From positions 310,001 to 374,000 of the forward strand of contig NZ_JAGDYT010000008.1 in assembly GCF_049116555.1 (NCBI RefSeq): a stretch of DNA of 64,000 nt, read 5' to 3'. The notes beneath the pieces were generated by a model. The model searched no databases, was not told the origin of the DNA, and saw nothing but the letters and a program-made list of their open reading frames with translations. Below are positions 1-8,295 of the stretch, one piece after another (position 1 is the stretch's first letter; each line of letters starts with the position of its first letter). The position numbers and the translations under genes were made by a program. Origin of the DNA: Maricaulis maris_C. Its GTDB lineage: Bacteria > Pseudomonadota > Alphaproteobacteria > Caulobacterales > Maricaulaceae.

Positions 1-2
1 AG

Positions 3-188
3 GGCGGCGATATGGACCTCAATGTGATGATCCGCACGGCCGCGCTGCGCCGTGACGCGGCGGGCTGGCGCGCCAGTTTGCGCTCCGGCGGCGGGATTGT
101 CGCCGACAGCGAGCCGGTGTCGGAATATGAGGAAACACTGACCAAGGTCTCGGCCCTGCGCCGGGCTCTGGGAGCGGATGCGGAATGA
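3..188 (+). CDS. pabB: Aminodeoxychorismate synthase component I, C-terminal end (partial)
   Basis: The reading frame is open from the window edge and encodes the last 61 residues of a chorismate-binding enzyme. The typical tail of the anthranilate synthase I/PabB fold is visible: GGDMDLNVMIRTA, then GGGIVADSEP and EYEETLTK, which close the active site. PabB converts chorismate to 4-amino-4-deoxychorismate for folate synthesis. The stop codon overlaps the start of pabC in an ATGA junction, so the two act in sequence in one operon, and this favours PabB over TrpE. The body of the gene lies outside the window. Confidence 0.85.
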   Translation, partial: GGDMDLNVMIRTAALRRDAAGWRASLRSGGGIVADSEPVSEYEETLTKVSALRRALGADAE

Positions 189-985
189 GCGGAATTGCTT
201 TCAAGGATGGCGACTGGATCGAGACAGCCCGCACCGGCTGGGGCCTCGAGGATCGCGGCGGCCTCCTGGGCGATGGCCTGTTCGAGACGCTGCATGTGAT
301 CAAGGGCAAGGCGGTCCGCTTTGACCGCCACATGGCGCGGCTGGCGCGCAGCGCGAGCGAGCTGGGACTGCCTGGTCCACGCGATGCCGACGGGATTGCC
401 GCATTGATCGGCGAACTGGCCGCCCGCAATGCTCTGAAAGATGCCGTCGTCCGCCTGACCCTGACCGCAGGTGCCGGGCCGCGCGGGCTTGAACGACCGG
501 AAGAACTGGTGCCGTCACTGACCCTGACCGCGGCGCCGCGCAAGGCCCCGCCGGCCAGTGTCGCGCTCTCCCTCAGCGAGATCCGCCGCTCACCGGCCAG
601 CCTGACCGCACGCCACAAGACGCTGTCCTACATGGACAATGTCCAGGCCCGGCGGCAGGCACGCGGGCAGGGTGCCGACATGGCGCTCCTGACCGATACG
701 CGCGGCAATCTGTCGGGCGGGGATTGTGCCAATCTGTTCTGGCTGACGGGCGGGGAGGTGTTCACGCCGGCCACGGCTTGCGGGGTGCTGGCCGGAACCG
801 TGCGGGCGGAAATTCTCGATTCCATGCCGGTCGAGGCCGGGGCGTTTCCGGTCGACATGCTGGTGGGGGCGGATGCGGTCTTCGTGACCAATGCGGTCTT
901 TGGCGCCGTGCCGGTCACCACGCTGGACGGGCGCCCTGTGGGGTCGGGCGAATTGCCGGCGAAGATCGCTGCGATCTTCGCCTGA
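185..985 (+). CDS. pabC: Aminodeoxychorismate lyase (class IV aminotransferase)
   Basis: This PLP enzyme of 266 residues splits 4-amino-4-deoxychorismate into p-aminobenzoate and pyruvate. Visible family marks are GDGLFETL near residue 30, the KTLSYMDNV segment that carries the Schiff-base lysine near residue 147, and CANLFWL near residue 182 in the cofactor-binding region. The glutamate that usually precedes this last motif in class IV aminotransferases is replaced (GNLSGGDCAN), which is a small oddity. The ATGA overlap with pabB and the known pathway support PabC over a branched-chain or D-amino-acid aminotransferase. The gene ends directly against the convergent pilus gene. Confidence 0.85.
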   Translation: MSGIAFKDGDWIETARTGWGLEDRGGLLGDGLFETLHVIKGKAVRFDRHMARLARSASELGLPGPRDADGIAALIGELAARNALKDAVVRLTLTAGAGPRGLERPEELVPSLTLTAAPRKAPPASVALSLSEIRRSPASLTARHKTLSYMDNVQARRQARGQGADMALLTDTRGNLSGGDCANLFWLTGGEVFTPATACGVLAGTVRAEILDSMPVEAGAFPVDMLVGADAVFVTNAVFGAVPVTTLDGRPVGSGELPAKIAAIFA

Positions 986-1525
986 TCAGCCGCGCGAGAC
1001 GACGATCGATCGGCGCGGGCGCAGATAGAAAATTTCGGAAATGTCGAACTGGCTGACGCCGAGTTCGCCGAACATGGTGTCGTACTGGTAGTCGACCTCG
1101 ACCATGATGACCGAGCGATTGGGTTCCAGAACGCCGCCGGGGATGGAGATCGAGCTGCCTTCGGAATAGGGCGCCATGCCGGTGGCGTCCGACCACTGGA
1201 CCTCCACCGAGCCATCGGAATCCATCATCACCGAGGTGATGCGGATCTCGAGCGGAGTCGGGTCGAAGGGGGCCACGATGACGGTGCCGGCATTGAGAAT
1301 GTCGCCGATCTCGTCATCCGTGATCACATCGTCCTGCGCGACCAGATCGGCGAGGGCACTGGAGATGGAGGTGATCTTGCGGTCGATCGACAGCGCCAGG
1401 CTGATCTCGACCGATCCCAGATAAAGCAGGATCATGAAGGGCGCGATCAAGGCGAACTCCACCGCGGTGACACCACGATGATCACCGGCCAAGCGGCGCA
1501 GGGTGCGGGCGAGCGATTTAATCAT
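986..1525 (-). CDS. TadE-like pseudopilin of the Tad/Flp pilus
   Basis: The protein has 179 residues. It begins with a short basic leader, then DHRGVTAVEFALIAPF, the TadE signature, in which a prepilin peptidase would cut after the glycine and leave Glu at +5. One membrane segment (residues about 20-42) is followed by a periplasmic domain rich in acidic residues. TadE/TadF proteins are minor pilins that prime or cap the Flp pilus. Its start overlaps the end of the upstream pseudopilin gene by 8 bases, so the two are co-translated. A large TadG with a von Willebrand domain is excluded by size. Confidence 0.8.
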   Translation of the reverse strand: MIKSLARTLRRLAGDHRGVTAVEFALIAPFMILLYLGSVEISLALSIDRKITSISSALADLVAQDDVITDDEIGDILNAGTVIVAPFDPTPLEIRITSVMMDSDGSVEVQWSDATGMAPYSEGSSISIPGGVLEPNRSVIMVEVDYQYDTMFGELGVSQFDISEIFYLRPRRSIVVSRG

Positions 1526-2075
1526 CGAAGGGCTCGTTTCGGAACACGGTCGCCGCGGTGATCAGACGCTGATTATTTTCCATGTTTGACAGGGCGCCAC
1601 CGAAATTCGGCGTCATCAGCGACCAGCGGTAGAAGACCCGCACCAGGACAATGTCGCCGGCATCGCCGGGATCCCAGCCGAAATCGCCGGTATTCAGCGA
1701 GCCATCGGCCGCGACCGGGCTCGACTGATCGACATTGTCGAAGTCTTCAAAGACTTGCACGTCGATCTCCAGATTGTCGCAATCGGCCACAACGGAGATG
1801 AGGTCGCAGACTTCCTGGCGGAAACCGGCTTGTGACATGCCGCCGGTCTGGGCTTCGCCGGTGCGTATCTTGCGGGCAGCTTCAAGCACGGCGTTCTCCA
1901 GCACCGTTCCGGTAAAGAAGACGGCCGCGATCTCGATCATCGCGAAGAGCAAGAAGAAAAACGGGGCCGCAATCATCGCGAACTCGACTGCCGTTGCGCC
2001 ATCTTCGGCACGGCAAAAGCGGGCAATGCGCGTGGCTTGCCGCTTGTCTGTCGGTTCTTGAGACGCGCTGGTCAT
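1518..2075 (-). CDS. TadE-like pseudopilin of the Tad/Flp pilus
   Basis: This 185-residue paralogue of the following gene has a cytoplasmic leader, then the cleavage motif DGATAVEFAMIAAPF and a single membrane helix (about residues 28-52). The C-terminal periplasmic part ends in a hydrophobic stretch with aromatic residues, as TadE/TadF pseudopilins do. It has the same leader logic as PilA (GATA-I/V-E), so CpaA encoded at 3106 should process it. It sits in a three-gene minus-strand operon with the CpaC-N-like gene upstream and divergent from pilA. Which of the two pseudopilins is TadE and which TadF cannot be told from the sequence. Confidence 0.8.
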   Translation of the reverse strand: MTSASQEPTDKRQATRIARFCRAEDGATAVEFAMIAAPFFFLLFAMIEIAAVFFTGTVLENAVLEAARKIRTGEAQTGGMSQAGFRQEVCDLISVVADCDNLEIDVQVFEDFDNVDQSSPVAADGSLNTGDFGWDPGDAGDIVLVRVFYRWSLMTPNFGGALSNMENNQRLITAATVFRNEPFDD

Positions 2076-2099
2076 CGGTTTTGTCCTGAAATCCCGGTT

Positions 2100-2558
2100 T
2101 TATTGGGGGGCGTCGCCGGACATCGCCATGTCGGCCGTCGACAGACGGCTGCGTTGCTGATCGGACAGCGCTTCGGTGCGCTCCACATCACCGCCGACAC
2201 GCGGGATCTCGTCGCAGACCGCACCGCAAGACAGGGTCGACTGGTTCGGGCCGCGGAAGAGGGCGACCTGCCCTGCGACCGGATTGGAGACAACGATGTC
2301 GCGCTCATAGATGATCCGGCCGACCCGATCGATGGCGATCACATTGGTGCGGCCCTGCAGGCGGCCCGTCACGACAAGCGTGCGGCCGTCATGAACAAGG
2401 GCGTCGGCGATCGCGGGATTGCCGACCACGATGGCCGAGGCCTCGGCGGGCAGGCGGATGACTTCAGCATGCTCCACCGGAACAGCAAGGTCGTGAGCGG
2501 CCGCAGGGGCGACGCAGACAATCGCCAGGGTGAAGGCGGTGGCAATCCGGTTGAACAT
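2100..2558 (-). CDS. Stand-alone secretin N-terminal-domain protein of the pilus locus
   Basis: The 152-residue protein has a signal peptide (MFNRIATAFTLAIVCVAPAAA) followed by one domain that matches the N-terminal region of CpaC: VIRLPAEASAIVVGNPAIADALV and then TLVVTGRLQGRTNVIAID. In CpaC itself (residues about 45-115) the same pattern is followed by the secretin pore; here the pore is absent and a short Cys-containing tail follows. It is probably periplasmic and associated with the outer-membrane channel. Caulobacter Tad loci carry comparable short CpaC-like proteins, but I do not assign a symbol. It is the first gene of the minus-strand pseudopilin operon. Confidence 0.7.
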   Translation of the reverse strand: MFNRIATAFTLAIVCVAPAAAHDLAVPVEHAEVIRLPAEASAIVVGNPAIADALVHDGRTLVVTGRLQGRTNVIAIDRVGRIIYERDIVVSNPVAGQVALFRGPNQSTLSCGAVCDEIPRVGGDVERTEALSDQQRSRLSTADMAMSGDAPQ

Positions 2559-2828
2559 TTTGGCGCTCCGTGACGCTTCAGGAAACTGGAGGCCATCCTC
2601 GCGCGCGCGTCTGAATCTTTTCTAAACGGGGCTGCATTTATTTGAATGCTTTGGTCGAGAGCGCCGTTATTCGAATGTTAACTATAGCGCACGTTCCGAC
2701 AAATATATATTTTGGTAACCACGAATTTTTACTCCGCTGAAATCCTTCTCGTGTTTATTGGTCAGCGTTCAGGAGAGGTCGGGACGGATCGGCTCCTGAT
2801 GGTTGGGTACCTACACGGGAGTAAACAA
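2559..2828. promoter_or_regulatory. Divergent control region between the pseudopilin operon and pilA
   Basis: This 270-base gene-free region is clearly more AT-rich than its surroundings, especially around 2630-2740 (for example GTTAACTATAGC and AAATATATATTTTGG). It must contain the promoters for both directions. TTAA-type half sites are present, but no full TTAA-N7-TTAA CtrA box could be read with confidence. The pilA ribosome-binding site GGAG lies at 2818-2821. Confidence 0.4.
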
Positions 2829-2987
2829 ATGAAAATGATTTCTCGCTTCTTCAAAGACGAATCCGGCGCTACCGCGATTGAGTACGGCCTGATTGCCGCC
2901 CTCATCGCCGTTGTCATCATCGGTGCTGTTACGGCACTCGGTACGGGCGTCAGCGACAACTTCAACACGGTTGCCGGCGCGCTCTAA
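2829..2987 (+). CDS. pilA: Flp-type prepilin, major pilus subunit
   Basis: The 52-residue prepilin of the type IVb Flp class has a basic leader of 13 residues, cleavage after Gly13, then ATAIEYGLIAALIAVVII with Glu at +5 of the mature protein, and a short C-terminal tail. Mature pilin would have 39 residues. The start is chosen at an ATG with GGAG seven bases upstream; a longer frame with a TTG start exists but would add residues before the leader. The gene stands alone, with its own strong terminator directly behind it, as expected for a subunit needed in much higher amounts than the assembly proteins. Confidence 0.93.
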   Translation: MKMISRFFKDESGATAIEYGLIAALIAVVIIGAVTALGTGVSDNFNTVAGAL

Positions 2988-3015
2988 AGCGTCCGTCACA
3001 CGTGACAGGTTCGGC

Positions 3016-3050
3016 GGGGCCGCTCCACTCGGAGCGGCCCCGTTTCGTTT
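3016..3050 (+). terminator. Rho-independent terminator of pilA
   Basis: A perfect 11-bp stem (GGGGCCGCTCC / GGAGCGGCCCC) with an ACTC loop is followed by GTTTCGTTTT. It begins 28 bases after the pilA stop and separates the pilin gene from cpaA. Confidence 0.85.
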
Positions 3051-3105
3051 TGCCAACCGCTCATTAAGTTTCGCCCGTCACCTTGCCGGTCAGGGAAAGA
3101 CGGGG

Positions 3106-3612
3106 ATGAGCGCGATGCTGTTGCAGATCACGATCTTGGTGCTGGCCGGGCTGATGCTTGCGGCCGCCTTTTTCGACGCCAGCAAATTCATCATTCCGAA
3201 CTGGTTGGTCGGGCTTGTCATCCTGACCTTCCCGATCGCCGCGCTGGCGGCTGGTCTGGGCTGGTCCGAGGCCGGCAATCACCTGCTCGGCGGCCTGGTG
3301 GCGCTGGTTATCGGTTTCGCCCTGTTTGCGCCGGGCTGGATTGGTGGTGGCGATGCCAAATTGTTTGCGGCCGCGGCCCTGTGGTTCGGTTGGCCGGAAA
3401 TCATCGCTTTTCTTATCCATACCGTGATGGCCGGGGGGGCACTCGTTCTTCTCCTTCTGGCCCTGCGCTGGCTGGCGCCGCGCATTCCCGCCCTGGCCGG
3501 CAAGCTCGAGGGTACGGCGCTGGCGGTCAAGGCTCCGGTCCCTTACGGAATCGCGATTGCGGCCGGGGTTTTCTGGAGCTTGCCCAAAACAGCTTTCTGG
3601 CAGGCTTTTTAG
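3106..3612 (+). CDS. cpaA: Prepilin peptidase of the Tad pilus (A24 family)
   Basis: This is a 168-residue, almost wholly membrane-embedded protein. The two aspartates of the A24 aspartic protease family are visible: FFDASKFIIPN near residue 24 and the GGGDAK motif near residue 80. It lacks the methylase domain of PilD-type peptidases, as TadV/CpaA enzymes do. Its substrates should be PilA and the two TadE-like proteins, which share the GxTA(I/V)E cleavage site. The start at 3106 follows GGGG closely; a second ATG three codons on is possible. The frame continues upstream through the pilA terminator, but that part is not protein-like. Confidence 0.88.
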   Translation: MSAMLLQITILVLAGLMLAAAFFDASKFIIPNWLVGLVILTFPIAALAAGLGWSEAGNHLLGGLVALVIGFALFAPGWIGGGDAKLFAAAALWFGWPEIIAFLIHTVMAGGALVLLLLALRWLAPRIPALAGKLEGTALAVKAPVPYGIAIAAGVFWSLPKTAFWQAF

Positions 3613-3679
3613 GCATATTTGAGCGGTGTTTTACGGGCCATGAGAAAAGGGCCTGTTAGGGAGCATTCTCCCGATAGCA

Positions 3680-3694
3680 TTAACGCGACTTTGA
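3680..3694 (+). promoter_or_regulatory. Possible CtrA-type site upstream of cpaB
   Basis: TTAACGCGACTTTGA fits TTAA-N7-TTAA, the binding pattern of the cell-cycle regulator CtrA, with one mismatch. It lies 57 bases before cpaB in the 139-base gap after cpaA, where a promoter for the assembly operon is expected. Pilus genes are under CtrA control in Caulobacter, which makes the site plausible, but one degenerate match can occur by chance. Confidence 0.35.
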
Positions 3695-3751
3695 GGAATT
3701 CAGCGTCTCCTAGCACATGTATTCGTGTGCCTGAGAGGTTCGAGACGCTCT

Positions 3752-4588
3752 ATGAACGCCGTCCGCATCGCCATTCTTGCAGCCGCCGCCATCGCCGCGG
3801 TCGCGGTCGCCTTTTTCGTCCGCCAGGCCATGTCCAGCAACGAATCTCCGCAAGTCGTGCAGGTTGAGGAACGCCCCGCAGTCCGCATTCTTGCCGCCCG
3901 TCGCGACGTCGCCATCGGCGAACGAATCAGCGCGGCCGACTTCTACTGGCAAGCCTGGCCCGATGAGGCAGTCGCGCCAGGATATGTTGTGGAGAATCGT
4001 GGCCAGGGCATTGAGGATTTCGCAGGATCGGTGGTTCGGGCCCCGATCAGCCAGGGTGAGCCGATCACCGGCCGCCGTCTTGTCCAGCCTGGCGATGCCG
4101 GCTTCATGGCGGCGGTCCTGACACCGGGGATGCGCGCTGTTGCAGTGCCGATCTCGGCCGAGACCGGCGCCGGCGGCTTCATCCTGCCAAATGATCGTGT
4201 CGACGTGATTGTGTCTTTTGAGGAAGAGTCCGAAGGTCGCCGTGGCTCGAGCCGCTCCTTTGTGGCGCGCACCATTGTCGAGAACGCCCGCGTTCTGGCG
4301 ATCGACCAATCCTTCGCCAGCGATGACGAAAACGAGGTCGCTGTTGGTGAGACCGCCACACTCGAGCTGACCCCGGACCAGGCGCGCGCCGTCTCGGTCG
4401 CTGTGGCCCGCGGCGAGATCGCCCTGGTTCTGCGCAGCCTGACCGACAATACCGGTGACCCGGTCCTGGTATCCGGCGGCGAGCTGCCGGAAGCCGCGAC
4501 CCAGTCCTACGAGGAGCGTCGTTCAAGCTCCGTCACCCTGATCCGCTATGGCCGCTCCCAGCAAGTTGCGCTGGGTGGCGACGAATGA
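3752..4588 (+). CDS. cpaB: Flp pilus assembly protein CpaB (RcpC)
   Basis: The 278-residue protein has an N-terminal membrane anchor (residues 5-27) and a SAF domain (VRILAARRDVAIGERISAAD, about residues 40-110). The following RcpC region has LTPGMRAVAVPIS and ILPNDRVDVI near residues 128-155. It is a periplasmic protein thought to work with the secretin CpaC. The chosen ATG gives a normal anchor; an in-frame GTG nine codons upstream is less likely. Its end overlaps cpaC by the ATGA junction, so expression of channel and partner is coupled. Confidence 0.9.
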   Translation: MNAVRIAILAAAAIAAVAVAFFVRQAMSSNESPQVVQVEERPAVRILAARRDVAIGERISAADFYWQAWPDEAVAPGYVVENRGQGIEDFAGSVVRAPISQGEPITGRRLVQPGDAGFMAAVLTPGMRAVAVPISAETGAGGFILPNDRVDVIVSFEEESEGRRGSSRSFVARTIVENARVLAIDQSFASDDENEVAVGETATLELTPDQARAVSVAVARGEIALVLRSLTDNTGDPVLVSGGELPEAATQSYEERRSSSVTLIRYGRSQQVALGGDE

Positions 4589-6060
4589 GGACCGAGATGA
4601 TGATCCGCACCCTTCTCCTGCTGGCCAGCCTGGCCGTCAGCGCTCCGGCGGTCGCACAGCCTGCCGACACAGAGCGCGGCAATACCATGCAGGTCTATAT
4701 CCGCGAACCGGGGAATGGTCCGGTCTCGGAACATCTTGATCTGCCCCTGTCCAAGGCTGCCGTAATCCATCTGCCGGTCGATGTTGCCGATGTTCTGGTG
4801 ACGAATCCGGCGGTCGTCGAAGCCATCGTGCGCACGCCGCGCCGCGCCTACATCATGGGCATGGGTATCGGTCAGACGAATGCCTTCTTCTTTGATGCCA
4901 ATGGACAATTGATCCTGGATCTCAATCTGCGCGTCGAGCGCGACCTGTCGCCGCTTCAGGAGTCGCTTGATCGCTTCCTGCCGGCCGCGCGGGTCGAGGT
5001 CGAGGCCATGAATGATCACATCGTGCTGTCGGGCCGGGCGCCCAGCGCGGCCGATGCCGATGCGGCGCTGCGTATCGCCCAGCGCTGGGTCGATGATCCG
5101 GCGCACATCCTGTCCATGATCACCGTGGAAGCCCGCGAACAGGTCATGCTGAAAGTTCGTATCGTGGAGATGCAGCGCACCATTGTGCGCCAGCTCGGCG
5201 TCAATCTGTCGACCGCCGGCAGCTCCGGCGAGTTCGGCTTCGACATTGCCACCTCTCCGGACTTCTCACGCGTCGGTCGCTTCCTGGGCGGCACCTCCGC
5301 TGCGATTGACTGGGTCAGCGGCAATGCGGGCGGCGTGGAAAGCGTCACCACCCTGCTGCAGGCGATGGAACGAGTCGGTCTGGTGCGAACCCTTGCCGAG
5401 CCGAATCTGACGGCGATCACGGGCGAAAGCGCGAACTTCCTGGCCGGTGGTGAATTCCCGGTTCCGGTCGGACGCGATCGCGACGGAAATATCATTATTG
5501 AATACAAGCCCTTCGGTGTCGGCTTGGGCTTTACGCCCGTGGTCCTGTCCGAAGGCCGCATCTCGCTGCGCATCTCGACGGAAGTGTCTGAACTGACGAG
5601 CCAGGGCTCGCTGACCTTCCAGTCCAACAATGTCACGGATGACGACGGAAATATCATCGGCACGGTGCCGGGCCTGACCATTCCGGCCCTGAATGTGAAC
5701 CGCGCCGAGACCACTGTGGAACTGCCCTCGGGTGGCAGCCTCGTCCTGGCCGGTCTGATCCAGGAAGAGACGCGCCAGAATCTCGATGGTGTTCCCGGTG
5801 TCCAGAACTTGCCGGTGCTGGGATCGCTGTTCCGTTCGCGGGATTACGAAAACCAGGAAACCGAACTGGTCGTGTTGGTGACGCCTTACCTGGTGGATCC
5901 GACGAACCCGAACCAGATGCAGACGCCTGCGGACGGCTTCCGCAATGCCAGTGAGGCTTCGGCCCTGCTCTTCGGCCGCATCAATCGCGCCTACTCGGTC
6001 CCCGGATCGGATACGGGCGAGCGTGGCTGGAGCGGGCCGGTTGGCTTCCTGTTCGAGTAG
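4585..6060 (+). CDS. cpaC: Tad pilus outer-membrane secretin CpaC (RcpA)
   Basis: The protein of 491 residues forms the outer-membrane pore of the pilus. In order it shows a signal peptide ending near AVAQPADT, an N-terminal pilus/T3SS-like domain (DVADVLVTNPAVVEAIV, about 70-115), a BON-like segment (VEVEAMNDHIVLSGRAPS, about 138-160), and the secretin domain with VPVG, LTQ-like strands and the closing VELPSGGSLVLAGLIQEET...GVPGVQNLPVLGSLF (about 375-415). It is co-translated with cpaB and followed by the lipoprotein cpaD, which in Tad systems supports the channel. Confidence 0.93.
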   Translation: MRTEMMIRTLLLLASLAVSAPAVAQPADTERGNTMQVYIREPGNGPVSEHLDLPLSKAAVIHLPVDVADVLVTNPAVVEAIVRTPRRAYIMGMGIGQTNAFFFDANGQLILDLNLRVERDLSPLQESLDRFLPAARVEVEAMNDHIVLSGRAPSAADADAALRIAQRWVDDPAHILSMITVEAREQVMLKVRIVEMQRTIVRQLGVNLSTAGSSGEFGFDIATSPDFSRVGRFLGGTSAAIDWVSGNAGGVESVTTLLQAMERVGLVRTLAEPNLTAITGESANFLAGGEFPVPVGRDRDGNIIIEYKPFGVGLGFTPVVLSEGRISLRISTEVSELTSQGSLTFQSNNVTDDDGNIIGTVPGLTIPALNVNRAETTVELPSGGSLVLAGLIQEETRQNLDGVPGVQNLPVLGSLFRSRDYENQETELVVLVTPYLVDPTNPNQMQTPADGFRNASEASALLFGRINRAYSVPGSDTGERGWSGPVGFLFE

Positions 6061-6071
6061 TGGAGTTGGTG

Positions 6072-6758
6072 ATGGTGGCCTACAAAAAGAATATCGGTGC
6101 CCTGATCGGTCTGGCGAGCCTCGTCTCGCTCGGAGCCTGCGCGACACAGACGCCGCCGGCGGGACTGAATGTACCGCAAGCCACGGCCGTCGCGGAAACC
6201 TACCGCGCCGAATTCGCCGTCGATGAACGTGATAATGGCCTGACCTGGGCCCAGCAAAGCGTGCTGGCCTCCGTCGCTGCGGAGTACAAGGCGCGCGGCC
6301 ATGGTCCGCTGGTGATCAGCTATCCCCAGGGTGCCGCCAATGAAGACGCCGCAATCGGCGCCATCGCCGAGGCCCGGAGCTTTTTCTACGAGCAGGGCAT
6401 TGACTGGCGCGTGATCACAGGCGGGGCTTATGACGCGCGTGGCCAGCGCCATGGCGAGCTGATTTTCTCCTTTACGCGATATGCCGCCCAGGCGCCGCGC
6501 GAATGCAATGGCAGCTGGGACAATATGGCGATGGAGTTCGACAATCAGCACCACAGCAATTTCGGCTGTGCGATGGCGGTGAACCTGGCTGCCATGGTCG
6601 CAGACCCGCGCGATCTCGTCGCGCCGCGCGACATGGAGCCGGGCGATACCGGCCGCCGCCAGACCGTGATCGACGGCTATCGGGCGGGCGAATCCACGGC
6701 CAGCGAGCGCAGTGATTACGAAAGCGGCGCGGTGTCACGCGTCGCCAGCGGCAACTAG
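6072..6758 (+). CDS. cpaD: Pilus assembly lipoprotein CpaD
   Basis: This 228-residue lipoprotein has lipobox SLGAC, so the mature protein starts at Cys23. The family signature lies at the C-terminus: CNGSWDNMAMEFDNQHHSNFGC followed in the protein by NLAAMVADPRDLVAPRDMEPGD. The fold resembles OmpA/peptidoglycan-associated proteins in its first half. The start is the ATG with GGAG six bases upstream; an in-frame GTG twelve bases earlier has no ribosome-binding site. It lies twelve bases after cpaC and twelve before cpaE. Confidence 0.9.
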   Translation: MVAYKKNIGALIGLASLVSLGACATQTPPAGLNVPQATAVAETYRAEFAVDERDNGLTWAQQSVLASVAAEYKARGHGPLVISYPQGAANEDAAIGAIAEARSFFYEQGIDWRVITGGAYDARGQRHGELIFSFTRYAAQAPRECNGSWDNMAMEFDNQHHSNFGCAMAVNLAAMVADPRDLVAPRDMEPGDTGRRQTVIDGYRAGESTASERSDYESGAVSRVASGN

Positions 6759-6770
6759 GGAGGGCCAGTC

Positions 6771-8288
6771 ATGACCGATGCCAATCGCGCAATGAAGCAA
6801 GACCCCTTCCTGGACGGTGATGATCCCTTTCTGGATGCAGCCGATGTTGAACGTCTTCTGCTCGGCGAAGCGACACGGGAAGAAATGAACCGCGCGCCGG
6901 CGCCGCAGGAAACGGCGGATGATCTCGGCGGTGATGACCCCTTCCTGTCCGAAACCGAGGTCGAGCCGGCAGCTGCTGCGCCAGCCCGGGCGCCGCAGGA
7001 CCGCGTGATCGACCCGGTCTTCGAAGATGTCCAGGATGAAGTCGCCGCCATGTCGGTCGGCGAAACCCTCTATGGGGAAGTCGACAGTGACGTCCCGGAC
7101 CAGCCGGTCCCGCGCATCTCGGTCGGTGCTTTCTGCGAGCGCCCGGAAACCGGTGCCCTGATCCATAATGCCGCCGGTGACCGCCGCCTTGCCAAGGCCC
7201 ATGTGACGGTCGAGCTGGGTGGTCTGCCCGCCGCGATCGAGCGCTATCATGACGAGACGACGCCGAACCTGCTGATCATCGAGAGCGGCATGCGTGGTCG
7301 CGGCCTGTTCGACCAGCTCGAGGAGTTGGCCGGTGTCTGCGATCCGGAAACCAAGGTCATCATCGTTGGTGCCGCCAATGATATCAGCCTCTATCGTGAG
7401 CTGATGAAACGGGGTGTCAGCGAGTATCTGGTGCCGCCCATGACACCGATGCATGTCATCCGCACCATTTCCGAGCTCTTCCTCGACCCGGAACAGCCCT
7501 TCGCCGGCAAGTCGATTGCCTTCATCGGCGCCAAGGGTGGCGTCGGCTCTTCGACCATCGCGCACAATTGCACCTGGGCGATGACCGAGAGCATGCAGTC
7601 GGACGCTGTCCTGGTCGATCTGGACCTGTCATTCGGAACGGCCGGTCTCGACTTCAATCAGGACCCCGCCCAGACATTGGGCGACGCCCTGGCCGAGCCG
7701 GACCGGCTGGATGACGCGCTGCTGGATCGCCTCCTGGTGCGCTGTACCGATCGTCTGAGCCTGTTCTCTGCACCGGCCACGCTCGACAAGGAATGGGATT
7801 TCAACGCCCAGGACTATGAGACGGTGCTGGAGAAAGTCCGTCGACAGGCGCCTTATGTGGCCCTCGACCTGCCGCATATGTGGACGCCCTGGGTGAAGCA
7901 GACCCTGCTGGCCGCTGACCAGGTCGTGGTCACGGTCGCCCCGGATCTGGCGTCCCTGCGCAATGCCAAGAACTTGTTCGATCTCGTGGCGGGCGCCCGT
8001 CCCAATGACGAGCCGCCGCGCGTGGTCATCAATATGGCGGGCATGCCCAAGCGCCCGGAAATCCCGGTCAAGGATTTCGCCGAAGCGCTCGGGACGCCGC
8101 CGACCCTGGTCCTGCCTTTCGAACCACAATTATTCGGCAAGGCCGCCAATAACGGTCAGATGATCACCGAACTCGATCCCAAGTCGAAAGCGGCAGAGGG
8201 CTTCTCGCATCTCGCCAGCCTCGTCTCTGGCCGGACGCCGGTGGCGCCGCCCAAGCGTTCCTTCATCGCGAAACTTTTCGGAGGCTAG
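6771..8288 (+). CDS. cpaE: Pilus assembly ATPase CpaE (MinD/ParA-like)
   Basis: The protein has 505 residues. The C-terminal half is a MinD/ParA-type ATPase with the deviant Walker A GAKGGVGSST near residues 253-262 and DLDLSFGTAGLDFNQDP downstream. Residues about 115-240 form a receiver-like domain without the full phosphorylation site set. CpaE places the pilus machine at the cell pole in Caulobacter. The first 70 residues are acidic and disordered and repeat the short motif DPFL three times (DPFLDGDDPFLD, later DDPFLSE), which looks like a docking motif. It precedes the motor ATPase gene cpaF by seven bases. Confidence 0.9.
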   Translation: MTDANRAMKQDPFLDGDDPFLDAADVERLLLGEATREEMNRAPAPQETADDLGGDDPFLSETEVEPAAAAPARAPQDRVIDPVFEDVQDEVAAMSVGETLYGEVDSDVPDQPVPRISVGAFCERPETGALIHNAAGDRRLAKAHVTVELGGLPAAIERYHDETTPNLLIIESGMRGRGLFDQLEELAGVCDPETKVIIVGAANDISLYRELMKRGVSEYLVPPMTPMHVIRTISELFLDPEQPFAGKSIAFIGAKGGVGSSTIAHNCTWAMTESMQSDAVLVDLDLSFGTAGLDFNQDPAQTLGDALAEPDRLDDALLDRLLVRCTDRLSLFSAPATLDKEWDFNAQDYETVLEKVRRQAPYVALDLPHMWTPWVKQTLLAADQVVVTVAPDLASLRNAKNLFDLVAGARPNDEPPRVVINMAGMPKRPEIPVKDFAEALGTPPTLVLPFEPQLFGKAANNGQMITELDPKSKAAEGFSHLASLVSGRTPVAPPKRSFIAKLFGG

Positions 8289-8295
8289 AGAGCCC

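Noticed and set aside
2640..2760. Full CtrA box in front of pilA
   Set aside because: Only isolated TTAA or TAAC half-sites were found; none has a second half at seven bases without several mismatches.
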